Assembly (NCBI GenBank): GCA_046349355.1
Contig: JAXMCM010000014.1
Location: 310,001-374,000, forward strand
Direction of reading: 5' to 3'
From: CALKJU01 sp046349355
Lineage (GTDB): Bacteria > Pseudomonadota > Alphaproteobacteria > Geminicoccales > Geminicoccaceae
Length of the DNA stretch: 64,000 nucleotides
Each line of letters begins with the position of its first letter. Position 1 is the first letter of the stretch. Position numbers and translations under genes: made by a program. Under the pieces are notes generated by a model. It saw only the letters and a program-made list of their open reading frames with translations. It was not told the origin of the DNA and did no database searches. Of the stretch, positions 26,152 to 35,253 are shown piece by piece.

Positions 26152-27561
26152 ATGTTCGGGCGACGACCGACCGAGCTTGCCGTCCAGCCGCCGCCCGTGT
26201 CGCCCGCGGCCCGGGCCGACGCTAGCCCGGCGGCACCGGCGCTGCCGGCCAACGCGGCGGCGGCCGCCCGCGCCTCCGGTCCCGGCGCGGAACGCCGTGC
26301 GGAGACGCTGAAGCTGGTCTACGGGCGGATCCAGCAGGCGCTCTACGATCGCATCGACGCCGCCGCGGCCACCAAGGTTCCCCGCGACGAGCTGCACCGG
26401 CAGATCCTCGAGCTGATCGCCGAGATCGTCGTCGAGCAGCGCCTGTCGGTGTCGAGCCGCGAGCAGGAAGTGCTGGGCGCCACGCTGGTCGACGACATGG
26501 TCGGCCTCGGGCCGCTCGAGCCGCTCCTGCGCGACGACGCGGTGACCGACATCATGGTCAACGGGCCCTACCAGATCTACGTCGAGCGCCGCGGCAAGCT
26601 GGAACTGACCGAGGTCCGCTTCCGCGACGGCCAGCACGTCATGAACGTCGCCCAGCGGATCGTCACCAAGGTCGGCCGCCGGGTCGACGAGACCTCGCCG
26701 ATCTGCGACGCCCGCCTCGAGGACGGCAGCCGGGTCAACGTCATCGCCCCGCCGCTGGCGATCGACGGCTGCTCCATCTCGATCCGCAAGTTCGCCAAGA
26801 AGTCGATCACCCTCGACACCATGGCCCGGCAGGGCAACATCAGCGAGCCCCTGGCCCGGGTCCTGAAGATCGCCGCCGCCTGCCGGCTCAACCTCGTCAT
26901 CTCGGGCGGCACCGGCTCCGGCAAGACGACCATGCTCAACGCCATGTCGCAGCTGATCGATGCCGGCGAGCGCGTGGTCACGATCGAGGATGCGGCCGAG
27001 CTGCAGCTGCAGCAGCCGCACGTCGTCCGCCTCGAGACCCGCCCCGCCAACCTCGAGGGGCAGGGCGAGATCACCATGCGCAACCTCGTCAAGAACGCGC
27101 TGCGCATGCGCCCGGACCGGATCATCTGCGGCGAGGTCCGCGGCGAGGAGGCCATGGACATGCTCCAGGCCATGAACACCGGCCATGACGGCTCGATGTG
27201 CACGCTGCACGCCAACAGCCCGCGCGAAGCGATCACCCGCCTCGAGAACATGGTCGGCATGGCGGCGGCGAACCTGCCGACCAAGGCGATCCGCACCCAG
27301 ATCGTCGGTGCGGTGAACCTGATCCTGCAGGTCTCGCGCATGCGCGACGGGGTGCGCCGCGTCACCCACGTCACCGAGATCGTCGGCATGGAGGGCGACG
27401 TGGTCACCATGCAGGACCTGTTCACCTACGAGTACCAGGGGGAGAACCGGGACGGCAGCCTGCTCGGCAGCTTCGTGGTCGCACCCGTGCGGCCCTACTT
27501 CATGAAGCGCGCCGCCTATTACGGGCTCGATCGGGCGCTGATGGCGGCGATGGCGGCCTGA
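26152..27561 (+). CDS. cpaF: Tad secretion ATPase CpaF/TadA
   Basis: A 469-residue type II/IV secretion hexameric ATPase. A Pro/Ala-rich N-terminus (about residues 1-45) precedes the N-terminal domain (DDMVGLGPLEPLLRDD). The Walker A motif is GGTGSGKTTMLN (about residue 254), and the Walker B/His-box region is IICGEVRGEEAMDML with GSMCTLHANSP. It powers Flp pilus assembly, and probably retraction, at the cytoplasmic face of the TadB/TadC platform. Two bases separate it from cpaE and two from tadB. Confidence 0.96.
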   Translation: MFGRRPTELAVQPPPVSPAARADASPAAPALPANAAAAARASGPGAERRAETLKLVYGRIQQALYDRIDAAAATKVPRDELHRQILELIAEIVVEQRLSVSSREQEVLGATLVDDMVGLGPLEPLLRDDAVTDIMVNGPYQIYVERRGKLELTEVRFRDGQHVMNVAQRIVTKVGRRVDETSPICDARLEDGSRVNVIAPPLAIDGCSISIRKFAKKSITLDTMARQGNISEPLARVLKIAAACRLNLVISGGTGSGKTTMLNAMSQLIDAGERVVTIEDAAELQLQQPHVVRLETRPANLEGQGEITMRNLVKNALRMRPDRIICGEVRGEEAMDMLQAMNTGHDGSMCTLHANSPREAITRLENMVGMAAANLPTKAIRTQIVGAVNLILQVSRMRDGVRRVTHVTEIVGMEGDVVTMQDLFTYEYQGENRDGSLLGSFVVAPVRPYFMKRAAYYGLDRALMAAMAA

Positions 27562-27563
27562 GC

Positions 27564-28577
27564 GTGCCGACCCCGGCCAGCCTGCCGCCCGGCCTGCCGG
27601 TCGCCGGCATCGCCCTCGCCGTCGGCCTCGCCGTGCTGCTGCTCGGCTACGCGCTGATGCCGGCCGGTGGCGACGCCCGCCGGCTGCGCCGGCGGATCGA
27701 GGAGGCGCGGCGGGCGGCGGTGCGCGCCCCGGCGCGCCATGGGCCGTCGGCGCCGACCAGCGTCCGGCGCGGCCAGGAGGCCGGCTGGCTCGGACCGCTG
27801 GGCCGCAGCCTGCTGGCGCTGGTCCCGCGCGCCGGCACCCTGCGCGACCGCCTCGACCGCGCCGGCCTCGCCGTGGGCGTGCCGGAACTGGTCACCGGCT
27901 GCGCCCTCGGCGGCCTCGCCGTGCTGCTGGCCCTCGAGCTCGTGTGGCACCTGCCGCTGGCCATCGCCGCCTGCTGCGGGATCCTCGCCGCGACAGGGCT
28001 GCCGCACCTCGTGATTTCCGGTCGCATCGCGCGACGCCGCCGGCAGTTCGTGTCCACGCTGCCGGACGCGGTCGACCTCATCGTCCGCGGCATCAAGTCG
28101 GGCCTGCCGGTTGCGGAGGCGCTCAATGCCATCGGACAGGAGCTGCCCGACCCGGTCGGCGCCACCTTCCGCGACGTCACCGGCAACCTGCGCCTCGGCA
28201 TGACCCTCGACGAGGCCCTGTGGGCGGCGGCCCGCCGGCTCGGCGTGCAGGAGTTCAAGTTCTTCGTGATCAGCCTGTCGATCCAGCAGGAAACCGGTGG
28301 CAACCTCGCCGAGATCCTGCAGAACCTCGGCCAGATGGTGCGCCGGCGCGAGCAGGTGAAGCTGAAGATCAAGGCGATGTCGTCGGAGGCGCGGGCCTCG
28401 GCCATGATCATCGGCTCGCTGCCGTTCATCATGAGCATCGTGATCTACGTCATCAACCCGGGCTACATCATGCAGCTGGTCGAGGATCCGCGCGGCTGGC
28501 TGCTGATCGGGGCCGGCCTGACCAGCATGACCATGGGGCTGGCCGTCATCGCCCGCATGGTGCGGTTCGAGATATGA
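27564..28577 (+). CDS. tadB: Inner-membrane platform protein TadB
   Basis: A 337-residue type II secretion F-domain protein starting at GTG 27564. It has an N-terminal transmembrane helix (IALAVGLAVLLLGYALM), a cytoplasmic basic stretch, and a second membrane pair around VTGCALGGLAVLLALELVW. The T2SSF domain (LPDAVDLIVRGIKSGLPVAEAL...QETGGNLAEILQNLG) and two C-terminal helices complete it. With TadC it forms the platform on which CpaF acts. It overlaps tadC by 4 bases. Confidence 0.92.
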   Translation: MPTPASLPPGLPVAGIALAVGLAVLLLGYALMPAGGDARRLRRRIEEARRAAVRAPARHGPSAPTSVRRGQEAGWLGPLGRSLLALVPRAGTLRDRLDRAGLAVGVPELVTGCALGGLAVLLALELVWHLPLAIAACCGILAATGLPHLVISGRIARRRRQFVSTLPDAVDLIVRGIKSGLPVAEALNAIGQELPDPVGATFRDVTGNLRLGMTLDEALWAAARRLGVQEFKFFVISLSIQQETGGNLAEILQNLGQMVRRREQVKLKIKAMSSEARASAMIIGSLPFIMSIVIYVINPGYIMQLVEDPRGWLLIGAGLTSMTMGLAVIARMVRFEI

Positions 28578-29554
28578 ATGCCGTCGACCGCTACCTGCCC
28601 TTCGGCCTGACCCTCGAGCAGCTTCTTGTGGCTCTCGTGGCGCTGGCGACCTTCGCCAGCGTGCTCGCGGTGTGGACCACGCTGCTGCACCGCGACCCGA
28701 TGGCGGCCCGCGCGCGCGCCGTCGCGAGGCGCCGGACCGAGCTGCGCGCCAGCCAGCTGCGCCAGCCGGCGCCCGGTCGGGCGCGCCTGCGCCCCGAAGC
28801 CAACCTCGCCGGGCTCGCCCGCCGGCTCCAGCTGGCCCGCCGGAGCCAGACCGAGCGCATCCGCGAGCGGCTGCTGCAGGCCGGCCATCGCAGCCGCGAG
28901 GCCCTGCTGGTCTACCTCGCCTGCAAGCCGATCATGCCCATCGGCTTCGGCATCGCCGCGGTGGTGATGTTCTACGGCCTCGACTTCGGCGGTCTGCAGG
29001 GGCCGCTCAAGCCGGCGGCCGTGGTCGCCGCCGCCATCCTCGGCTTCTACGCCCCCGATCTCTACCTGAGCAACGCCGCCAAGAAACGGCAGCAGGCGCT
29101 GCAGAAGGGGCTGCCGGACGGCCTCGACCTCCTGGTGATCTGCGCCGAGGCGGGCCTGAGCCTCGACACCGCGCTCACCCGCGTCGCCAACGAGATCGGC
29201 CCGTCGGCACCGGAGCTGGCGGAAGAGCTCGGGCTGACCGCGGTCGAGCTGAACTTCCTGCCGGAGCGCCGGCTGGCGCTGCAGAACCTCGGCCGCCGCT
29301 GCAACCTTCCGGCGCTGCGCGGCGTGGTGAACACCCTGCTGCAGACCGAGAAGTACGGCACCCCGCTGGCCCAGTCGCTGCGCGTGCTGTCGGCCGAGTT
29401 CCGCGAGCAGCGGATGCTCAGGGCCGAGGAGAAGGCGGCGCGGCTGCCGGCGACCCTGACCGTGCCGATGATCGTCTTCATCCTGCCGACGCTGTTCATC
29501 GTCCTTGCCGGCCCGGCCATGCTCAACGTCTACGACAAGCTGATCCGTCACTGA
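28574..29554 (+). CDS. tadC: Inner-membrane platform protein TadC
   Basis: A 326-residue T2SSF-domain membrane protein. It has an N-terminal helix (LLVALVALATFASVLAVW), a cytoplasmic basic region, a membrane pair near residues 115-160, the F-domain segment LPDGLDLLVICAEAGLSLDT and a final helix, MIVFILPTLFIVLAGPAML. It is the second platform subunit of the Tad pilus and the last gene of the cluster here: no TadD, TadE, TadF or TadG-type gene follows on this strand. Confidence 0.92.
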   Translation: MNAVDRYLPFGLTLEQLLVALVALATFASVLAVWTTLLHRDPMAARARAVARRRTELRASQLRQPAPGRARLRPEANLAGLARRLQLARRSQTERIRERLLQAGHRSREALLVYLACKPIMPIGFGIAAVVMFYGLDFGGLQGPLKPAAVVAAAILGFYAPDLYLSNAAKKRQQALQKGLPDGLDLLVICAEAGLSLDTALTRVANEIGPSAPELAEELGLTAVELNFLPERRLALQNLGRRCNLPALRGVVNTLLQTEKYGTPLAQSLRVLSAEFREQRMLRAEEKAARLPATLTVPMIVFILPTLFIVLAGPAMLNVYDKLIRH

Positions 29555-29597
29555 GCCATCCGGACCGGCGACGGCCGCTGGAGAGGGCGAAGGTCAG

Positions 29598-29618
29598 CGC
29601 TGCCCGCTGCCCGCTGCC
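29598..29618. repeat. Three tandem 7-base units
   Basis: CGCTGCC is repeated three times without interruption in the 209-base convergent gap between tadC and hflX. The rest of the gap shows only a GTCGCC-GGAA-GGCGAC hairpin near 29740-29756 and no T-run on either strand. It is probably a slippage product with no evident role. Confidence 0.7.
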
Positions 29619-29763
29619 CGAGTCTTCGAGCCTCGCTCACGGCGCCGCCGTGGCGACGAGGCCCGCGTCAACCAGGATCTTTTGCCCGGACGGACCATCC
29701 CTGGGCCGTGGCCAGGCGACCTCGGCACCGTCGCCCGGTCTGTCGCCGGAAGGCGACGAGCCC

Positions 29764-31107
29764 TCAGGGCACCTCGGCCAGGCGTCCGGCACCGACCCGC
29801 CGCGAGAGCAGCGCCAGATCGGCAGGCTCGAGTGCCACCCGCAGGTGGATGCCGGCGTCGCGGTCGTCGCGGGCGAGGACCTCGCCATGCTGGTGCAGCC
29901 AGGCCAGCAGCGCGCCGTCGGCATAGTCGATGTCGAGCTCGACGCAGCGCCGCCGCGCGGCCCAGCGCCGGTCGAGCCGCGACAGGAGGTCGTCGAGCCC
30001 GCTGCCGTCCACGGCCGACACCAGCACGACATCGTCGTGCCGGGCAGCGCGGTTGTGCAGTTCCTCGAGAGTCGCGGCATCGAGGAGGTCGATCTTGTTC
30101 CAGACTTCGATCACCCGGGCCGATCGCGTCGCGGCATCGAGGCCGAGCTCGTCGAGCACCTGGACGACGTCGCTGGCCTGCCGCTCGGTGTCGGGGTGGG
30201 CGATATCGCGGACGTGCAGGATCAGGTCTGCCGACAGCACCTCCTCGAGCGTGGCGCGAAAGGCGGCGACGAGGCTGGTCGGCAGGTCGGAGATGAACCC
30301 GACGGTGTCGGAGAGGATGGCCGGACGGCCGGACGGCAGCGGCAGGCTGCGCATCGTCGGATCGAGGGTGGCGAACAGCTGGTCGCGGGCGACGACCCCG
30401 GCGCCGGTAAGCCGGTTGAACAGCGTCGACTTGCCGGCATTGGTGTAGCCGACCAGCGCCACCACCGGGTAGGGAACCCTCGCCCGCGCCGCGCGATGCA
30501 GGCCGCGGGTCCGCCGCACCTCCTCGAGCTCGCGGCTCAGCATGGCGATGCGCTCGCCGATCCGGCGCCGGTCGAGCTCGATCTGGCTCTCGCCCGGGCC
30601 GGCGAGGAAGCCGCGGCCGCCGCGCTGCCGCTCGAGATGCGTCCACGAGCGGACGAGGCGCGAGCGCTGGTAGGAGAGCGCTGCGAGCTCGACCTGCATG
30701 ACACCTTCGCGGGTGCGGGCGCGGCGGCCGAAGATCTCGAGGATCAGCCCTGTCCGGTCGATGACCTTGACCTTCCAGCGTCGCTCGAGGTTGCGCTGCT
30801 GGACCGGCGACAGGGTACCGTCCACGACGACGACTTCAACGGGCTCGGCGCCAAGGAGCTCGCCGATCTCGGCGATCTTGCCGGTGCCTAACAGGGTGGC
30901 GGGCGTGCGTTGCCGGAGCGGCACCGCCTGGGCGATGACGACGTCGAGGTCGAGGGCGCGCGCAAGGCCCACGCCTTCGGCCAGCCGGCCGGCGGACTGG
31001 GCCTGGGCGCTGCGCTCCGCGGCCTCGAAGGGGTGCAGGACAGCAGCCCGGCCGGCACCCTTGAGCTCGCCGTGGCCCGATGCCGGGCCCGCTCCGGGTT
31101 CGCTCAC
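29764..31107 (-). CDS. hflX: Ribosome-associated GTPase HflX
   Basis: A 447-residue GTPase. The N-terminal HflX domain contains TPATLLGTGKIAEIG and VVVDGTLSPVQQRNLERRW. A coiled-coil linker follows (GPGESQIELDRRRIGERIAML), then the G domain with P-loop GYTNAGKSTLFNRL (about residue 217), switch segment DPTMRSL, DTVGFISDLP and the NKID specificity motif. HflX splits or rescues stalled ribosomes under stress. The GTG start overlaps the hfq stop in GTGA, so the two are translationally coupled, as in many proteobacteria. Confidence 0.95.
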   Translation of the reverse strand: MSEPGAGPASGHGELKGAGRAAVLHPFEAAERSAQAQSAGRLAEGVGLARALDLDVVIAQAVPLRQRTPATLLGTGKIAEIGELLGAEPVEVVVVDGTLSPVQQRNLERRWKVKVIDRTGLILEIFGRRARTREGVMQVELAALSYQRSRLVRSWTHLERQRGGRGFLAGPGESQIELDRRRIGERIAMLSRELEEVRRTRGLHRAARARVPYPVVALVGYTNAGKSTLFNRLTGAGVVARDQLFATLDPTMRSLPLPSGRPAILSDTVGFISDLPTSLVAAFRATLEEVLSADLILHVRDIAHPDTERQASDVVQVLDELGLDAATRSARVIEVWNKIDLLDAATLEELHNRAARHDDVVLVSAVDGSGLDDLLSRLDRRWAARRRCVELDIDYADGALLAWLHQHGEVLARDDRDAGIHLRVALEPADLALLSRRVGAGRLAEVP

Positions 31108-31364
31108 CCCGCCGGCTGGCCTTCGTCGGCAGCGCCCGGATCATAGAGGCGGACCGCAGCGCTCGGCATCACCGTCGACACCGCATGCTTGTAGACGAGC
31201 TGCACATGCCCGTCGCGTCGCAGCAGCAGACAGAAGTTGTCGAAAGAGCTGATCACGCCCTGCAGCTTGACCCCATTGATCAGAAAGATGGTTACCGGGA
31301 CCTTGTTCTTCCGGACGTGATTGAGGAAGACGTCCTGAAGATTCTGCTGCTTCTCAGCGGCCAT
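31104..31364 (-). CDS. hfq: RNA chaperone Hfq
   Basis: An 86-residue Sm-like hexameric RNA chaperone. Sm1 is QDVFLNHVRKNKVPVTIFLI with NGVKLQGVISSFDNFCLLL, and Sm2 carries YKHAVSTVMPS, close to the canonical YKHAISTI of the uridine-binding proximal face. The C-terminal tail is short, as in other alphaproteobacteria. AAAGGACGG precedes the ATG. hflX follows with a 4-base overlap, and a 205-base non-coding gap upstream separates it from the transaminase gene and probably holds its promoter. Confidence 0.97.
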   Translation of the reverse strand: MAAEKQQNLQDVFLNHVRKNKVPVTIFLINGVKLQGVISSFDNFCLLLRRDGHVQLVYKHAVSTVMPSAAVRLYDPGAADEGQPAG

Positions 31365-31496
31365 GGTCCGTCCTTTCTTCTTTTACGCCACCTGTCGCCA
31401 TGTCTGGGCAACACACACACGCATTCCGCCACGACAACGATGGCCCGGCCGACGACAGAAACCGGAACACCTGCGGCTGTCCATGCCGCAACCCTT

Positions 31497-31525
31497 GGGA
31501 TAGTCACGCCAACGCCACGTCGCAA
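31497..31525 (-). promoter_or_regulatory. Possible hfq promoter
   Basis: Read on the minus strand, TTGCGA (31525-31520) and TATCCC (31502-31497) are separated by exactly 17 bases, about 130 bases upstream of the hfq start in the only long gap of this operon. The -10 match is partial, so this is a candidate only. Confidence 0.3.
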
Positions 31526-31569
31526 GCGCCAACCATCCGGATAGTTCCGCATATGGTCATTGCGCCAAG

Positions 31570-32436
31570 TCACGGCCAGAGGCGCGACGGCAATCCTTCA
31601 CGTTCGGCATAGGCGCGCAACAGCCGCCGGCCGATCTCGCCCGGTGCACCGTTGGCCACCGGCCGACCGTCGATCGCGACCACCGGCAGGAGCAGCGACG
31701 TGGTGCTGCTCAGCAGGGCCTCGCGTGCCGCGTGCGCCTCATCCACCGAGAAGGGCCGCTCGACCACCTCGATACCGGCAGCCCGCGCCGTCTCCAGGAC
31801 GACCGATCGCGTCACGCCACCCAGGATCTCGGGACCGAGCGGACGCGTCACCAGCCGGCCCTCGGCGTCGACGATGTAGGCATTGGAGCCCGAGCCCTCG
31901 GTGACCAGCCCGTCGCCGTCGACCAGCCAAGCCTCCCGGCAGCCAGCCTCGGCCGCCGCCTGGCGGCAGAGCACGTTGGGCAGCAGCCCGACGCTCTTGA
32001 TGTCGCACCGCGCCCAGCGCGGGTCCGGCATGGTGACGACCCGGACACCGCCCTCGATCTCGCGCCGGGACGGAAAGGAGGCGCGCCGGACAGTGATGGT
32101 GAGCGTCGGGCGCGCCATCTTCGGGAACAGGTGGTAGCGCGGCGCGACGCCGCGTCCGACCTGGAGATAGACGGTCGCCTCGCGCAGGCCGTTGCGGGCG
32201 AGCGCCTGCGTCACCAGCCCGCGCAGCACCGCCGGGGTCACCGGCCACGCCATGCGCAGCTCGCGCAGCGAACGATCGAGCCGCGCCAGGTGGCGGTCGA
32301 GGTCGAGCGGTCTGCCGTCGACCGCCTTGAGCACCTCGTAGACCGCGTCGGCGAACTGCAGGCCGCGGTCCTCGACCGGCACGGCCGGAGCCGCGATCGG
32401 CAGCCAGCGTCCGTCGTGATAGGCGATACGCGTCAC
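31570..32436 (-). CDS. dat: D-amino-acid transaminase (class IV aminotransferase)
   Basis: A 288-residue fold-type IV PLP enzyme. It has the N-terminal YHDGRWLP, EDRGLQFADAVYEVLKA, the PLP lysine in RCDIKSVGLLPNVLCRQAA (about residue 147) and the EGSGSNAYIVD and LGPEILGGVTRSVVLE segments. This matches D-alanine transaminases that make D-glutamate or D-alanine for peptidoglycan; a branched-chain aminotransferase is the alternative. It starts at GTG 32436, with GGAG upstream, 21 bases after trkA, placing it in the ntr-trkA transcript. Its position just before hfq is typical of Rhodospirillales. Confidence 0.87.
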   Translation of the reverse strand: MTRIAYHDGRWLPIAAPAVPVEDRGLQFADAVYEVLKAVDGRPLDLDRHLARLDRSLRELRMAWPVTPAVLRGLVTQALARNGLREATVYLQVGRGVAPRYHLFPKMARPTLTITVRRASFPSRREIEGGVRVVTMPDPRWARCDIKSVGLLPNVLCRQAAAEAGCREAWLVDGDGLVTEGSGSNAYIVDAEGRLVTRPLGPEILGGVTRSVVLETARAAGIEVVERPFSVDEAHAAREALLSSTTSLLLPVVAIDGRPVANGAPGEIGRRLLRAYAEREGLPSRLWP

Positions 32437-32457
32437 CGGCTCACTCCGTCCCGATGC

Positions 32458-33834
32458 TCAGAAGTAGTCGAGACGCACCGCAAACAGCTGCTCGACCTTC
32501 TTCACCATGTCGCTGCGCGCGACGACGATCACCCGGTCGTGGGCGTTGATCACGGTGTCGCTGCGCGGCGTGATCATCTGCCGGTTGCGGATCACGGCGC
32601 CGACGATCAGGCCGCCGGTCGAGCGCAGGTCGCGCAGCGGCTTGCCGACCAGTGGCGACGTCTCCAGCGCCTCGGCCTCGAAGATCTCGGCGTCGCCATC
32701 GCGGATCGTGTGCACCGCCTTGATCCGGCCGCGGCGGACATGCTGCAGGATACTGGAGACGGTCGTGTCGCGGGGGTTGATGGCGACGTCGATGCCGATC
32801 GACCGCATCATCGTGTTGTAGGTGCTGTTGTTGACGAGAGCCAGCGCCCGGCGGCAACCCATCCGCTTGGCCAGCAGCGCCGTCATGATGTTGACCTCGT
32901 CGTCGTTGGTCACGGTGACCACCGACTCGCAGGCCTGGATGTTGGCCTCCTCGAGCAGCTCGCGCTCGCGGGCGTCGCCGCGCAGGACGACGGTGCGGCG
33001 CAGCCGGTCGGCCGCGTTGGCCGCCCGGGCCTCGCTGGCCTCGATCACCTTGATCGCCAGCTGCGGATGGCGCTCCTCGAGCTCCTCGGCGAGGAACAGG
33101 CCGATGTTGCCACCGCCGGCGATGACGAGGCGGTCGCCCATCCGGCCCTCGTGGCCGAACACCGGCAGCGCCCGGCCGATCTGCGCGGTCTCGACGACGA
33201 AATGGACCTCGTCATGGGCGAGGATCTGGTCATCGGCGTCGGGGATGAAGAACGCCTCGCCGCGGCCGATGCCGACCACGACGATGTGCAGGTCGGGAAA
33301 CAGGTAGGTCAGCTGGCGCAGCGAGGTGTTGAGGATCGGGCAATCCTCGTTGGCGCGCACCGCGACCAGCCGGACCTTGTCGTCGGCGAAGGGGACGACG
33401 TTGAGCGCCCCCGGCACCTCGAGGCGAAGCGCGATCGCATGCGCAACCTCGCGCTCGGGCGAGATCACCACGTCGATCGGCAGGTGGTTGCGGCGGAACA
33501 GGTCCTGCCAGCGGCTCTCGAGGTAGGCCTGCTGCCGGACGCGGGCGATCTTGGTCGGCACGTTGAACAGCGTGCTCGCCACCTGGCACGCCACCATGTT
33601 GACCTCGTCGGTGTGGGTGACGGCGATCAGCATGTCGGCGTCGTCGGCGCCGGCCTGGTCGAGCGTGGTCGGCAGCGAGGCGTGGCCGACGATGGCCTGG
33701 ATGTCGAGGCTGTCGCCGACCCGCTGCGCCAGCTCGACGCTCTGGTCGACGATGGTGACGTCGTTGCCGGCGTGGGCCAGGTAGCGGGCGATGTTGTACC
33801 CGACCTGCCCGGCGCCGCAGACGATGACCTTCAA
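32458..33834 (-). CDS. trkA: Trk potassium uptake regulatory subunit TrkA
   Basis: A 458-residue peripheral protein with two RCK-N/RCK-C modules. The first NAD-binding Rossmann loop is VCGAGQVGYNIARYLAHAGN; the second, near residue 235, begins RLVIAGGGNIGLFLAEELE. It gates the TrkH/TrkG potassium channel in response to NAD(H) or adenine nucleotides. It starts at TTG 33834, preceded by CAGGGA; no better in-frame start exists, since the Rossmann strand begins at residue 2. It follows ntrX by 33 bases, and a link between nitrogen signalling and potassium regulation in one operon is common in alphaproteobacteria. Confidence 0.95.
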   Translation of the reverse strand: MKVIVCGAGQVGYNIARYLAHAGNDVTIVDQSVELAQRVGDSLDIQAIVGHASLPTTLDQAGADDADMLIAVTHTDEVNMVACQVASTLFNVPTKIARVRQQAYLESRWQDLFRRNHLPIDVVISPEREVAHAIALRLEVPGALNVVPFADDKVRLVAVRANEDCPILNTSLRQLTYLFPDLHIVVVGIGRGEAFFIPDADDQILAHDEVHFVVETAQIGRALPVFGHEGRMGDRLVIAGGGNIGLFLAEELEERHPQLAIKVIEASEARAANAADRLRRTVVLRGDARERELLEEANIQACESVVTVTNDDEVNIMTALLAKRMGCRRALALVNNSTYNTMMRSIGIDVAINPRDTTVSSILQHVRRGRIKAVHTIRDGDAEIFEAEALETSPLVGKPLRDLRSTGGLIVGAVIRNRQMITPRSDTVINAHDRVIVVARSDMVKKVEQLFAVRLDYF

Positions 33835-33867
33835 GCGGCGATCCCTGCGGCGACCGCGGCGGCCGGC

Positions 33868-35253
33868 CTAGTCGTCACTGTTGAGGCCGAGCGTCTTCAG
33901 CTTGCGGTGCAGCGCCGACCGCTCCATGCCGACGAAGCTCGCGGTCCGCGAGATGTTGCCGCCGAAGCGGTCGAGCTGGGCCTGCAGGTAGGCCCGCTCG
34001 AACTGCTCGCGCGCCTCGCGCAGCGGCATCGTCACCAGCTCGGCGTTGGTGTTGGGATCCATGTCGCCGGCGGCACTGCTGGTCAACTCGGGCGGCAGCC
34101 CGTCGACGCCGATCGGCGTCGACGGATCGCCCGGCGCCATGATCAGCATCCACTCGATGGTATTGCGGAGCTGGCGGACGTCGCCCGGCCATTCGGCCGT
34201 CTGGAGCACGGCCATGGCATCGTCGCTGACGGTCCGCGGGGCGAGCCCGGCGCTGCGCGCCGCGCGCTGCATGAAGTGCTTCACCAGCAGCGGGATGTCG
34301 GTGCGGTGCTCGCTCAGCGCCGGCATCTGCAGCGGCACGACGTTGAGACGGTAGTATAGGTCCTCGCGGAAGCGCCCCGACGACATCTCCTGCTTGATGT
34401 CGCGGTTCGTCGACGCGATCACGCGCACGTCGACCTCGACCCGCTGGTCGCCGCCAAGCCGGGTGAAGCGCTGGACCTGCAGGAGCCGCAGGATGCGGCC
34501 CTGGGTCTCGAGCGGCATGTCGGCAACCTCGTCCAGCAGCAGCGTGCCGCCGTGGGCGCGCTCGAACATGCCGACGAGACGCGGCTGGTCGCTGCCGTTG
34601 TAGCCGGGCTCGGCGCCGAACAGCTCGAGGTCGACGCGTTCCGGCCCCAGCGCCGCGGCGTTGACCACGATGAACGGCCCGTCCGAGCGCCGCGACTTCT
34701 GGTGGATCAGGCGGGCGGCCAGCTCCTTGCCGGAGCCGGGCGGTCCGGCGATGAACACCCGGCTGCCGGTCGGCGCCACCCGCTCGATGGTCTGGCGGAC
34801 GCGGGCGATGGCCGGCGAGGCCCCGATCAGGTCGACCTCGGCCGTCGAGCGGTCGCGCAGCTCGGCATTCTCGCGGCGCAGGCGGCTCGTCTCCAGGGCC
34901 CGGGCGATGGCCAGCAGCAGGCGGTCGGACTTGAACGGCTTCTCGATGAAGTCGTAGGCGCCCTTCTTGATGGCCGCGACCGCGGTCTCGATGGTGCCGT
35001 GGCCGCTGAACATGATCACCGGCAGATGCGGATGGTCGGCGCGCAGGCGCTCGAGGATCTGCACGCCGTCGAGCTGGCTGCCCTCCAGCCAGATGTCGAG
35101 CAGCACCAGGGACGGCTCGCGGCTCCCGGCCTCGCGCAGCGCCTCGTCGCTGTTGGCGGCGAACCGTGGGCGGTAGCCTTCATCCTCGAGGATGGCGCCG
35201 ACGACCTCGCGGATCGCGGCCTCGTCATCGACGATCAGGATATCCTTGCTCAT
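33868..35253 (-). CDS. ntrX: Nitrogen response regulator NtrX
   Basis: A 461-residue NtrC-family regulator: receiver (phosphoacceptor Asp53 in LVLLDIWLEGS), AAA+ domain (Walker A GPPGSGKELAARL; DEVADMP Walker B region) and a Fis-type helix-turn-helix at the C-terminus (NISRTASFVGMERSALHRKL). The stretch after LELFG reads AEPGYNGSDQPRLVG, so the sigma-54-contacting GAFTGA loop is absent. This fits a regulator that does not activate sigma-54 promoters. The start overlaps the ntrY stop by 4 bases (ATGA). Confidence 0.95.
   Translation of the reverse strand: MSKDILIVDDEAAIREVVGAILEDEGYRPRFAANSDEALREAGSREPSLVLLDIWLEGSQLDGVQILERLRADHPHLPVIMFSGHGTIETAVAAIKKGAYDFIEKPFKSDRLLLAIARALETSRLRRENAELRDRSTAEVDLIGASPAIARVRQTIERVAPTGSRVFIAGPPGSGKELAARLIHQKSRRSDGPFIVVNAAALGPERVDLELFGAEPGYNGSDQPRLVGMFERAHGGTLLLDEVADMPLETQGRILRLLQVQRFTRLGGDQRVEVDVRVIASTNRDIKQEMSSGRFREDLYYRLNVVPLQMPALSEHRTDIPLLVKHFMQRAARSAGLAPRTVSDDAMAVLQTAEWPGDVRQLRNTIEWMLIMAPGDPSTPIGVDGLPPELTSSAAGDMDPNTNAELVTMPLREAREQFERAYLQAQLDRFGGNISRTASFVGMERSALHRKLKTLGLNSDD

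Noticed and set aside
29739..29757. Intrinsic terminator after hflX
   Set aside because: A GTCGCC/GGCGAC hairpin exists, but no T-run follows on the minus strand.
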